From: PALSA-600 sp037142875
GTDB taxonomy: Bacteria > Actinomycetota > Thermoleophilia > Gaiellales > Gaiellaceae
Direction: 5' to 3'
Assembly: GCA_037142875.1 (NCBI GenBank)
Contig: JBAWZV010000008.1
Span: 1-64,000, forward strand
DNA: 64,000 bases
Shown: positions 17,504 to 25,334 of the stretch, one piece after another
Layout: each line of letters begins with the position of its first letter
Numbering within the stretch: position 1 is the stretch's first letter
The notes under the pieces: generated by a model
Told to the model about the DNA's origin: nothing
Databases searched by the model: none
The model's input: only the letters and a program-made list of their open reading frames with translations
Made by a program: the position numbers and the translations under genes

Positions 17504-18764
17504 ATGACCCGCCGCTCGCGACCAGGACGTGCCCGCAACCCCGCGCGGGCGATCCGGGTCGCGCAGATCTGTGGCATCAGCGACGGCGGACAGTGGATGG
17601 TCGACATCTCACGCATGCTCATCGAACGCGGATATGACGTTGTCGCGGTTATCCCCGACGCGGATGGCGACACAGCGGGACGCCTTCGAACAGCCGGAGT
17701 CCGCTTCGCTACCGCGCCGATGCACCTCTCGCGGAGCACGGGCGCGGCCGCACGCCTCGTCCACCGCGTACCTAGCGGCCCTGGCAGGCCGTGTCGTACG
17801 ACTCGCCTGGGTGATCCGGAGGCTCGACGTTGACGTGACGCACACGCACGTCTTCAATGCCACCGCGATCGGCCGGGTCGCTGCCTTTCTGGCCCGGGTT
17901 CCGGTCAGGGTCGGGATGATCCCCGGCCCGTACCGCCTCGAAGCGGCCGCCACACGCCGCCTCGACCTCGCCACGCAGCGCCTCGATCACCGCATCATCC
18001 CAGGATCACGCTGGATCGAGAACCTCTATCTGGATCTCGGTGTCTCCCCCGATCGCCTCCGCTGGATTCCCTATCCACACGATCCCCTGATCTTCGACCC
18101 GGAGCTCGCCGACGGTGCGCGCGTTCGAACCGAGCTTGCGATACCCGCGACGACGCCCCTCATCGGCCAGGTCGCCCACTTCTACCCCGTCGTCGACACC
18201 GTGTTCACGCCGCCCGGACTGCGCAACCGCGGGGTGAAGGGCCATGAGGACTTCCTCGCCGCAGCACGCACGGTGCTCGACGCTCGCCCAGACGTACGCT
18301 TCCTCCTCGTCGGGGCCGACTGGGGCCCGGAAGGCAAGGAGCACCGCATCGCCATGCAGGAGCTCGCCCGAGAGCTGGGCGTCGACCATGCGGTGATCTT
18401 CGCCGGGTATCGCACCGACGTGCGCGACGTCCTCGCCGCCCTCGACGTCGCAGTCCAGGCCTCACTGACGGAGAACTACGGCGGAACGATCGAGGCGCTC
18501 ACGATGGCACGACCGATGATCGCGACTCGTGTTGGGGGGATGCCAGAGACGGTACGTGACGGTGAGACCGGGCTTCTCGTTCCCGCGCGCGATCCAGATG
18601 CCCTTGCTGCAGCGATGCTCCGGCTGATCGATGACCCGGCCCTGAGCTCGACGCTCGCTGAGCACGGCCGCGCGCTCATGCTCGAACACTTCACGATCAC
18701 CCACACGGTCGACGGCATCGACGCCCTCTACCGTGAGCTCCTCGACGAGCACGGGATCGCCTGA
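17504..18764 (+). pseudogene. Glycosyltransferase family 4, split by a frameshift
   Basis: Two overlapping frames together make one GT-B enzyme of about 420 residues. The first frame (from ATG 17504) gives the N-terminal Rossmann start with VAQICGISDGGQWMVDISRML and continues in family-like fashion to GAAARLV. The second frame picks up with YLAALAGRVVRLAWVIRRLD and runs to 18764. It contains the donor-binding C-domain (ASLTENYGGTIEALTMARPM and GLLVPARDPDALA). The switch falls between about 17755 and 17772 and corresponds to one extra base (or two missing). It is either a true inactivating mutation or an assembly error. The region lies inside the glycan cluster, 72 bases after the GT2 gene. 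Confidence 0.85.
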
Positions 18765-18786
18765 ACGCTAGCGTGGCGGCGACCCG

Positions 18787-19464
18787 ATGAGCGGTGAGCG
18801 CGAGTCGATCTTCCTCTACGGGGCCGGAGGCCACACGCGCTCGGTCGCCGAGGTAATCCGACGCGAGGGGCGTTACGAGATCGCCGCCGTGCTTGACGAC
18901 GGCCGTACCGGCTCTGTCCCCGGGGTCGGCGAGATCCTCGGCGGGGTCGACCTTCTCGGCTCGCTCCAGGGCCGCGGGATCCGAGCTGGCTTCGTTGCGA
19001 TCGGTCTCAACCGTGACCGTGAGGCCCTGATCCGCCGCGTCGAGGAGCACGGCCTTCGCCTGATCAGCCCGGTCGACCCGGCAGCGGTCGTGGCACAGGG
19101 CGTCACGGTTGGCCCCGGATCAGTCCTGATGCCCTTCTGTCTCGCCGGAGCGGGAAGCGTCGTCGGCCGGGGCGTCATCATCAACACCTCCGCGACCGTC
19201 GACCACGACTGCGTGATCGCGGACTTCGTCCACATCTCGGTCGGCGTGCACTTCGGCGGTGCCTGCCACGTCGGCGAGCGGTCGTTCATCGGCATCGGCG
19301 CCGTCGTCGGCAACAACATCCGCCTGGGAGCTGACGTCACGATCGGTGCCAGCTCCACCGTCATAGCCGACGTCGACGATGGCACGTTCGTTGCCGGGAT
19401 CCCTGCGCGACCCCGGACACCCTCTACCGGTCCGCGAACTCCGGAACGCGGCGACCAGCCCTAA
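18787..19464 (+). CDS. NeuD/PglD-like sugar O- or N-acyltransferase
   Basis: The 225-residue protein has the two-part build of the NeuD/PglD family. An N-terminal nucleotide-sugar-binding domain starts FLYGAGGHTRSVAEVI (the 'G.Gg.a..v' motif), with AVLDD a little further on. A left-handed beta-helix of hexapeptide repeats runs from about residue 95 to 195 and includes NTSATVDHDCVIADFVHIS with the catalytic His. Such enzymes acetylate sialic acids or amino sugars before they are built into surface glycans. The C-terminal 20 residues are Pro/Arg-rich and probably disordered. It follows the split GT4 by 22 bases and ends the plus-strand cluster. Confidence 0.88.
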   Translation: MSGERESIFLYGAGGHTRSVAEVIRREGRYEIAAVLDDGRTGSVPGVGEILGGVDLLGSLQGRGIRAGFVAIGLNRDREALIRRVEEHGLRLISPVDPAAVVAQGVTVGPGSVLMPFCLAGAGSVVGRGVIINTSATVDHDCVIADFVHISVGVHFGGACHVGERSFIGIGAVVGNNIRLGADVTIGASSTVIADVDDGTFVAGIPARPRTPSTGPRTPERGDQP

Positions 19465-19755
19465 CCCGGTCAATGGGACGGACTGCTCGCGCTCTGCCAT
19501 GCCGGCGTGGCCGGGCCGCTCCCTGAGGCGTGCAGCGCGCGCCACTCCGCATCACTCAGGCAGCTGCCGGGCGGGTTCGTGAACTCCTAGGTCGAGTAGA
19601 TGCCCCCCGCGCGCGAGCACAACGGCGGCAGCGGACTGGGCCTCGAGGGCATTCGGCCCAAACGCAGCACGGTGGTGGCGACGCGTCATCGAGCGGCTGA
19701 AGACCTCATCGGTGCGATATATCGCACCGACAAACGACTGCACCGCGCCTCCATC
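19465..19755. other. Intergenic stretch between convergent genes
   Basis: These 291 bases separate the NeuD-like gene and the convergent methyltransferase. Short frames on both strands (for example 19552-19743 minus) lack a recognisable product and a ribosome-binding site. The only clear structure is the palindrome at 19709-19730, listed separately. Confidence 0.6.
19709..19730. repeat. Perfect 22-bp palindrome
   Basis: Half-site TCGGTGCGATA is followed directly by its exact reverse complement, with no spacer. It is AT-rich at the centre (ATATAT) in a GC-rich neighbourhood. It lies between two convergent genes, so it could be a protein-binding operator-like site or part of a bidirectional terminator. 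With no loop, the former fits better. Confidence 0.7.
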
Positions 19756-20532
19756 TCACCTCAGCCCGCGCAGCCGCTGACGCACGAGGTCGGCGCGGAG
19801 CAGCCACGGCACCAGGTTCATCCGGTTCGCGATACCCCAGCCGCGCCGCGGCCAGAGCTCACGTCGCACTCGGGGGTCGTCAAGGAGCGTCGGAACGCCG
19901 AGTTCGACGACGAAGACGCCACCGCCACGGATCCCAGCAAGGAGGTATGCCCGCCACGGCCCCGAGGTCTCACGGATGAGGTCAAGGACGGCACCCGAGA
20001 TGATCCAGAAGTCGTGGAAGACGATGATTCCGGTACCTCCCATCACACTCCGGCAGAACCGTGCATCACGAAGGGCAGCGGCGCGCGTGTGCTCCCCGTC
20101 GATGAAGCACACGTGCGGACTGCCGCACTCTCTCGGAGGAATGCTCTCGGTGCTGGCCTCGATCGTGCGCAGTTTGGTCAGATCAGCACCAGGTACGCCA
20201 CGCAGGAGTTCGAGCATCCGTCCCGCGCTGTTGTCCGGATAGTCGAACCCCTCCATGCCCGCCCGGTCGTCCGGAGCCCAGGGCGGGCGCGAGTCAATCG
20301 AGATCACCTCGGTGCAGCGCGAGTCGGCAACAACAACCTGGAGCGACCCACCGAGATACGAACCGATCTCGAGATACGAGAACGGTACGTGCTGGTTGGC
20401 GACCGCCGCCTGGATCGCGAGGAGCGCACGTCTGTCGCGAACTGACGTCTGACTCGGGATCGCGGCGAAGAGTTCGGTGTCGACGCCGTCGACGCGCTCG
20501 GCGATTGATGGAAGAACCGTACTGTCGACCAC
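19756..20532 (-). CDS. Class I SAM-dependent methyltransferase (Methyltransf_24-like)
   Basis: The 258-residue protein carries motif I as YLEIGSYLGGSL and motif II as VISIDSRPP. The acidic HVCFIDGEHTRAAALRDA and GIIVFHDF, typical of the CmcI/Methyltransf_24 branch, come later. Members methylate sugars or small metabolites; sugar modification fits its position at the end of the glycan cluster. The last 40 residues are basic and hydrophobic (RMNLVPWLLRADLVRQRL), possibly a membrane-associating helix. It is convergent with the NeuD-like gene. Its stop is about 220 bases upstream of the last other transcription unit, so it may have its own promoter or be read from the peroxidase operon upstream (two-base gap at 20533-20534). 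Confidence 0.85.
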   Translation of the reverse strand: MVDSTVLPSIAERVDGVDTELFAAIPSQTSVRDRRALLAIQAAVANQHVPFSYLEIGSYLGGSLQVVVADSRCTEVISIDSRPPWAPDDRAGMEGFDYPDNSAGRMLELLRGVPGADLTKLRTIEASTESIPPRECGSPHVCFIDGEHTRAAALRDARFCRSVMGGTGIIVFHDFWIISGAVLDLIRETSGPWRAYLLAGIRGGGVFVVELGVPTLLDDPRVRRELWPRRGWGIANRMNLVPWLLRADLVRQRLRGLR

Positions 20533-20534
20533 AG

Positions 20535-21914
20535 CTACAGCTCGGCGAGCGGGAAGCTCCGGTGCCGCCGCGGCGGCACGATGAAGTTCTGGCGGTGGGT
20601 CGTCCGCAGGATCGAGTTGAAGCCCTGCCCACGGTCTCGCGGAGGCAACGCGATCTTGCCGTCGGGGAGCACGCCGTCCATCGCGAGGCGGTTGCGGTGG
20701 AAGTCGTCGCTCGACGGGTTGAACACGACGAAGTGAACGCCGGCGACGGGCTCCGCCTGAACCTCGCCCGGACGCGACGAGAAGAAGAACGGGTTGTCGA
20801 GCGTGTTGAAGTCGGCGCGAATCGGGATCGCCGTCCCCTTCGGGTAGGTCGCACCGTCCGCACCTCGCAGATCGACCGGAAGCCGGGAGGTCGTCTGGAT
20901 CGGCGCGCTGTGCCCGATCTGACCCGTTGCCCTGTAGTGGCGTCGAACATCCGCACCTGTTGAGACCTCGTTCGGCCCCATCGGGATCGCCTGCGTGTGC
21001 GGCTTCACATCGAGCCCGGGGTGAAACGCCGAGGCGACGCGCTCGCCGTAGGCGAAGTCGACGTACCAGGCCTCGAGATCCTCCGTGATGTGCGAGAGAT
21101 GCATGTGCGTTCCCTCCCGGAAGTAGTCGCTCCCGCGAAGGTCGACCAGCCCGAGGGTCTCGAAGTTCGCGATCTTGCCGGGGCCGAGCGCGGCGCGCTG
21201 GGTCGAGGTGAAGCCGAGGAAGAGCTCGGCGTTGTCGGGTATGAGGTCGGCACCGCGGACTCCAGCGGCAACCGCCATCTGCTTCGGGAGCGAGCGACGT
21301 CCCTCGAAGCCGCCACCGACGAAGCCGCGGCGGAGGCTTGTCACCTCGAGGAGCTTCGTGTCCTGGATCCGGCCGAGCGCATCGTCGATGTTGCTGCGAA
21401 CGTCGCTGCGCAGAAGGATGGCGACCTCGTTCTGCTCGAGCAACGTGTCCTCGGGATCGCTCGGGAACAGCCGTGCGTCGAGAAGCGCCGACTTCCGCGC
21501 GCGCCTGTCAAACGGGATGAGCCGCCCCGACTGGCCGGGGACGAAGCGGTTGAAGTACGGCAGTCCCCACGCGACCGTGACCCCGAGCCCGACCGGCGAC
21601 GGAGCGTAGTCCGCTTCGATCGAAGCAAGCGTCTCCTCGAACGCCCCCTGCGCGTTCAGGATCTCTGTCCGGTCGACGGCCACACGGGCGGTCACGATCT
21701 CGTGGTGCAGCGGAGGAACCAGGATCTCGACCCCGTCCTGGTGCACGAAACGCAGACCGTCGAGCAAGTGCTGCTCCGGCGGAAGCGCACCGACGACAGG
21801 GCGCTTCGGTGAGCTCGTCGTCAGCCGGTCGACCAGCTCGTACACGCCCGTCGCACCGATGGCGCCGACAGCTGCGCCTGCAATCACCTCCCTGCGCGTG
21901 AGCTTCCGCGCCAC
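20535..21914 (-). CDS. Tat-exported Dyp-type peroxidase homologue
   Basis: The 459-residue protein begins with a twin-arginine signal (KLTRREVIAGAAVGAIGA), so it would be exported folded. The body has a double ferredoxin-like pattern. The segment HLSHITEDLEAW matches the Dyp block around 'RRI.mDLEAW', and IGHSAPIQTTSRLP corresponds to the 'SHiR..nPR' region with the proximal haem His. GVHFVVFNPSSDDF matches the 'GL.Fv.fq.d...F' end of the fold. The GxxDG acid motif is not clear, so haem peroxidase activity is inferred, not certain. GTG 21914 sits two bases after the stop of the upstream lipoprotein gene, and the methyltransferase follows after two more bases. Confidence 0.6.
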   Translation of the reverse strand: MARKLTRREVIAGAAVGAIGATGVYELVDRLTTSSPKRPVVGALPPEQHLLDGLRFVHQDGVEILVPPLHHEIVTARVAVDRTEILNAQGAFEETLASIEADYAPSPVGLGVTVAWGLPYFNRFVPGQSGRLIPFDRRARKSALLDARLFPSDPEDTLLEQNEVAILLRSDVRSNIDDALGRIQDTKLLEVTSLRRGFVGGGFEGRRSLPKQMAVAAGVRGADLIPDNAELFLGFTSTQRAALGPGKIANFETLGLVDLRGSDYFREGTHMHLSHITEDLEAWYVDFAYGERVASAFHPGLDVKPHTQAIPMGPNEVSTGADVRRHYRATGQIGHSAPIQTTSRLPVDLRGADGATYPKGTAIPIRADFNTLDNPFFFSSRPGEVQAEPVAGVHFVVFNPSSDDFHRNRLAMDGVLPDGKIALPPRDRGQGFNSILRTTHRQNFIVPPRRHRSFPLAEL

Positions 21915-21916
21915 GG

Positions 21917-22555
21917 TCAGGCGCTCGGCGAGATGACGACGAGCGAGCGAAACTCGTGCTTCAGGTAGACGAGAAGCTTGCGGTAGTTGAGCGGGGGCGC
22001 GAGGTGCTCCGAGACCGTGTAGAGGCCGCCCTCGTGACGCCACGCGAGCAAGACGTGCCACTGGTCGGCGTCCTGGTTGACCGTGTAGAGCGTCGCCTCG
22101 AGGCCGTTTGCGGTCACGGTCCCGCGCGGGTCGGCAAAGCACGAAATCCAGGTCGTGTCGTTGGCCCCGCCGAGACACCTGGGGATCGCCGTCTTGCCGG
22201 GGTAGCCCCGGAGGTTCACGTGCAGCTCACCGCCGACGCCGTTGATCCCGACCTGCGTCTCCTGCCACACGAAGCTCTCGAGGTAGCTGCGATCGGGGTC
22301 GACGGAGTTCATGTTGTTCCACTTGCCGCGGATCTGCGCGGTGAGCGGATCGGGCAGCCAGCCGGGGCAGTAGACGTCGGCGTTGATCCGGTCTGCGAGT
22401 CGCTGCCAGCCGCCGGGGTATGCGCACGTCGGCTTCGACGGTGCGGCCGGCGGTGTCGGCGCAGCGGCCTTGGGCGAGCTGCTCCCGCAGCCCACAACGA
22501 GCAGCGCAAGCGTGCCGACCGTGACCACGACTGTGAGCGCGACTCTCACCGACAC
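21917..22555 (-). CDS. Lipoprotein of unknown function
   Basis: The 212-residue protein starts with a lipoprotein signal: hydrophobic ALTVVVTVGTLALL then lipobox LVVGC, with Cys23 as the acylated residue. A Pro/Ala/Ser linker of about 20 residues follows, then a compact domain with four Cys (CAYPGGWQ, YCPGWLPDP, RCLGG, SCFAD) and DADQWHVLLAWRHEGGLYTVSEH near the end. I do not recognise the fold. The two-base gap to the Tat peroxidase gene suggests the two proteins act together at the outer face of the membrane. The start GTG 22555 has no clear SD; GTG 22549 is an alternative. Confidence 0.75.
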   Translation of the reverse strand: MSVRVALTVVVTVGTLALLVVGCGSSSPKAAAPTPPAAPSKPTCAYPGGWQRLADRINADVYCPGWLPDPLTAQIRGKWNNMNSVDPDRSYLESFVWQETQVGINGVGGELHVNLRGYPGKTAIPRCLGGANDTTWISCFADPRGTVTANGLEATLYTVNQDADQWHVLLAWRHEGGLYTVSEHLAPPLNYRKLLVYLKHEFRSLVVISPSA

Positions 22556-22640
22556 ATCGTAGATGCCGTGCAAGCACGGTTGGGCACCGCGCCGCGCCCG
22601 GGACAGTCCCTCAACGGCACGCCGCTCAGGCGTCGACCGG

Positions 22641-23177
22641 TCAGACGTCGGGATGCGACGCGCCGACGAGCATGCCGACCTGGCCAGGCGGAACCAACAC
22701 TGCGTCGAAGCCCGCGCGCTCAAGGGCAAGCACCTCGTCGCGCCTCTCGACCGCGGCCTCGGCGATCGCGAGCTTCCCTGCAGGAACGTCCGGGAGAAGC
22801 TCAAGCACCGACTCGATCCGCTCGCCGTCGTCGGCGTTTCGCCGCGGGGAGAGCAGAAAGATCTCTGGGTCGTGCTCCTCGAGCGCTGACTCGAGCTCGT
22901 CCTCGTCACACACGCCGATCACGACCTCGATGTCGAACTCACCGTCGTAATCGGGCCCGACCACGATCGCGTCGGCGTCGAGCGCCGGCCCCGGGCCGAG
23001 CCAGAGGAGCGGCAACGTCGTGGCTTCACGGATCCCCTCAATCACACGGTCGACGGCGAGCGCCTCGGCGCCCTGCTCCTCGGCCGCACAGGCAGCGTCC
23101 AGGTCGTCGACCCGGACGATGATCGAGATCCCGTCACCTTCGGAGATCCGCTGACTCAGACGACGTATTGGTGCCAC
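22641..23177 (-). CDS. Reduced TIM-barrel protein resembling indole-3-glycerol-phosphate synthase
   Basis: The 178-residue protein looks like a shrunken TrpC-type barrel. AAEEQGAEALAV corresponds to the 'Y..gGA.aiSVLT' strand, TTLPLLWLGPG to the 'lPvL.KDF' strand without its Lys, and GVCDEDELESALE to 'EvH...EL..Al'. The end GKLAIAEAAVERRDEVLAL then DAVLVPPGQ matches 'SESGI....dv..l...a.LVGE'. The catalytic Lys and Glu residues and the N-terminal substrate-binding segment are missing, so it is unlikely to make tryptophan precursors. It is the last gene of the deoC operon, 18 bases after the MBL hydrolase. Confidence 0.6.
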   Translation of the reverse strand: MAPIRRLSQRISEGDGISIIVRVDDLDAACAAEEQGAEALAVDRVIEGIREATTLPLLWLGPGPALDADAIVVGPDYDGEFDIEVVIGVCDEDELESALEEHDPEIFLLSPRRNADDGERIESVLELLPDVPAGKLAIAEAAVERRDEVLALERAGFDAVLVPPGQVGMLVGASHPDV

Positions 23178-23195
23178 GTGCTCGCAGCAGCGTAG

Positions 23196-24035
23196 CTACA
23201 CGGTGAGGACGAGCCCGTCCCACGCAGGCTCCCACCCATCCGACGTGCCCAGCCGCACGAGCTCGTCGTGGGAAAGCCTGTCCATCTCCTCGACGTGCGT
23301 GAGCACGGTCCGGGCGGCGCCAAGGGCACGCATCTGCTCGAGCGCGTGCCCGTAGCGGGTCTTCTTGACAGGCGGCTTGCAGAACTCCTCGGGGATCAGC
23401 CGGTCGCCCGTGAACGGGTGATGCTCGAAGACCCCGATCGGCAGCACGGCGAGATCGAGCGGACCGAGGCTCTCGGGCTCCCAACCGTGGGTCTCGTCCA
23501 TCGCGACGAGAACGCGCTTGCCGTCACCCTCGAACAGGAACGCATGGGCGTTCTCGGCGTCTAACGGGATCGGGGTGATCGTCGTCCCGTCGAGCTCAAA
23601 CGGCTCGTTCTCCGCAAGGAGGCGGATGCTCACCGTGCCCTGGCGCTCCATGAAGCGGAACTGGTCGGCGAGCCCGTAGTTCTCCTCGAAGTCACGCCAC
23701 GCCCGCTCCGGGATGTAGACCGGGGTCGTCTCGGCCTCGCGCGGCCACGATCGAAACTCGAAGTTCCGAGACTCCCAGACGCGGCGTCCGGCCGTGTGAT
23801 CGGGGTGCCAGTGGCTGTAGAGCCCCGCCGCGATGCGCGTCACGCTCGAGCGGTTCAGCTGCTCCTTCGACTCCTCGGGCGTGTCGATCAACACGTCCGG
23901 GCCGTGAACGAAGACGCTCGGCCCCGTCCGCGCGTAGGGACGTCCGCGCTCCCGCGCCTCGGCGCAGACGCGGCAGCCGCAGCCGGGCCGCGGGATCGTG
24001 ACGGCGCCGCCCGACCCGAGGATCTCGACGCGCAT
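23196..24035 (-). CDS. MBL-fold metallohydrolase, PhnP/RNase Z-like
   Basis: The 279-residue enzyme has the two-metal signature HWHPDHTAG plus an early GSGGAVTIPRPGCGCRVCAEA. That second block carries the clustered Cys of PhnP-type cyclic phosphodiesterases, which there hold a structural zinc. Further metal ligands are probably supplied by AMDETHGWEP and VLTHVEEMD. PhnP opens ribosyl cyclic phosphates, and a phosphoribosyl or deoxyribosyl substrate would suit an operon that begins with deoC; this is inference. ATG 24035 was chosen because it overlaps the stop of the short ALDH gene by one base. The longer frame to 24539 is a shadow. Confidence 0.8.
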   Translation of the reverse strand: MRVEILGSGGAVTIPRPGCGCRVCAEARERGRPYARTGPSVFVHGPDVLIDTPEESKEQLNRSSVTRIAAGLYSHWHPDHTAGRRVWESRNFEFRSWPREAETTPVYIPERAWRDFEENYGLADQFRFMERQGTVSIRLLAENEPFELDGTTITPIPLDAENAHAFLFEGDGKRVLVAMDETHGWEPESLGPLDLAVLPIGVFEHHPFTGDRLIPEEFCKPPVKKTRYGHALEQMRALGAARTVLTHVEEMDRLSHDELVRLGTSDGWEPAWDGLVLTV

Positions 24036-24832
24036 CAGACCCCGATGGGGTGCCAGACGGTCTTCAGCTCGAGAAAGGCCGAGATCTCGTAGAGGCTCTG
24101 GGCGTCGGGTTTGGCCAGCACCACTCGCTTGACGTTCTCGGCGGCCGCAAGCTCGAGCTCCGTCCGCAGCCCGTCGGCGCCGGTGAGATCGATCGCGTTC
24201 ACATCCATGTGAGAGGCAAGCCACGGGGCGAGCTCGGCGCGCTTCCCGGTGAGGATGTTGACGGCACCGCCCGGAACGTCGCTCGTGGCGAGCACCTCGG
24301 CCAGCTCGACCGCTGCCAGCGGGCTGCGCTCGGATGCAACGGCGACGACCGCATTGCCGCCGACGAGCGCAGGGGCGATCCGCGACACGAGACCGAGAAG
24401 CGGCGGCTCCTCCGGCGCGACGATGGCGACGACGCCGGTCGGCTCCGGGATCGTGAAGTTGAAGTACGGGCCCGCGACAGGGTTCGTCGATCCGAGCACC
24501 TGCGTGAGCTTGTCGGCGAAACCCGCGTACCAGACCCACCTGTCGATCGCTCGGTGCACCTCGTCGCGCCCCGTCGAGAGCTCGGCGAACTCAGCGGCAC
24601 GGGCCTCCATCATCTCGGCAATCCGATAGAGCACCTGGCCGCGGTTGTACGCAGTCGCTCCGGCCCACGTCGGCTGGGCGACACGAGCGGCGACGACGGC
24701 GTCCCGGACGTCCTTGCGCGATCCGAGCGCGACGTTCTGCCCCTGCGCCTCGTAGGTACGACCGGACTCGGAGCGCGGGAAGGCTCCGCCGATGAACAGC
24801 TTGTAGGTCTTCTTGACGGGAAGCCGCGTCAT
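24035..24832 (-). CDS. Short aldehyde dehydrogenase-like protein lacking the catalytic domain
   Basis: The 265 residues match only the N-terminal, NAD-binding half of the aldehyde dehydrogenase superfamily: KLFIGGAFPRSESG, the WAGATAYNRGQVLYRIAEMM helix, GPYFNFTIPEPTGVVAIVAP and GNAVVAVASERSPLAAVEL. The region that would follow with the catalytic Cys and the ELGGK glutamate is absent, and TGADG stands where the GS-loop region begins. It ends with a clean 40-residue tail rather than an abrupt break. It sits in the same operon as a full-length ALDH (25324-26817). It may be a structural partner or a decayed duplicate; the intact frame and tight spacing favour a working protein. Confidence 0.82.
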   Translation of the reverse strand: MTRLPVKKTYKLFIGGAFPRSESGRTYEAQGQNVALGSRKDVRDAVVAARVAQPTWAGATAYNRGQVLYRIAEMMEARAAEFAELSTGRDEVHRAIDRWVWYAGFADKLTQVLGSTNPVAGPYFNFTIPEPTGVVAIVAPEEPPLLGLVSRIAPALVGGNAVVAVASERSPLAAVELAEVLATSDVPGGAVNILTGKRAELAPWLASHMDVNAIDLTGADGLRTELELAAAENVKRVVLAKPDAQSLYEISAFLELKTVWHPIGV

Positions 24833-24836
24833 GGGC

Positions 24837-25334
24837 TCAGGATACGGCCGCGGTCAGATCGAGCGCCATCAGGATGTCGTCGACGTAGGCACCGTCGAGG
24901 AGGAACTCGCCACGCTGGACGCCCTCGACCACGAACCCGGCCGACTCGTAGAGCGCGCGGGCAGCCGCGTTTTCGCCGAGGACGCGCAGCGTGAGACGGC
25001 GGGCACCCCGCCTGCGCGCCTCGCTCGCAGCAGCCGCGAGCAACGCGCCCCCGACACCTTGACGGCGAGCCGCAGCGTCGACAGCGACGCCGTTGATCGT
25101 GAGGACGTGCTCGCTCGCCGCAAGCGGTGTCGCACGCGCGAGCCGCACGTAGCCAACGACGGCCCTCTCGACAAGAGCGACGAGCACGTCGGCGGGCACC
25201 GTCTTCAAGTCGAAGAACGTCCACTCGGCCCCGGGCGGCGGTGCAGGGCTCGTCAGGGTCGACCAGGTGGCACGATCAAGCGCGGCGAGGGCATCCTCGT
25301 CGGTGACCCGTGCCGGGCGGATCTCAACCGCCAA
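24837..25334 (-). CDS. GNAT-family N-acetyltransferase
   Basis: The 165-residue acyl-CoA-dependent acetyltransferase resembles RimI. The acetyl-CoA loop appears as VDAAARRQGVGGALLAAAASEARRRG (R-x-x-G-x-G/A core: RRQGVGG). The last motif is NAAARALYESAGFVVEG, which is very typical for GNAT. The TTG at 25334 is the only in-frame start near the domain start (AVEIRPARVTDEDAL); it overlaps the end of the full ALDH gene by 11 bases. The substrate is unknown. It sits as the third gene in the deoC operon, between two ALDH genes and four bases before the short one. Confidence 0.85.
   Translation of the reverse strand: MAVEIRPARVTDEDALAALDRATWSTLTSPAPPPGAEWTFFDLKTVPADVLVALVERAVVGYVRLARATPLAASEHVLTINGVAVDAAARRQGVGGALLAAAASEARRRGARRLTLRVLGENAAARALYESAGFVVEGVQRGEFLLDGAYVDDILMALDLTAAVS

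Noticed and set aside
17740..17790. Programmed frameshift in the GT4 gene
   Set aside because: No slippery heptamer, stop-coupled SD or downstream pseudoknot is evident; a plain mutation or error is simpler.
19552..19743. 63-codon minus-strand frame in the intergenic region
   Set aside because: No SD, no similarity that I recognise, and it spans the palindrome; most likely chance.
24040..24539. Extension of the MBL hydrolase frame to 24539
   Set aside because: The upstream part is a shadow of the short ALDH gene; the family start at 24035 is clear.
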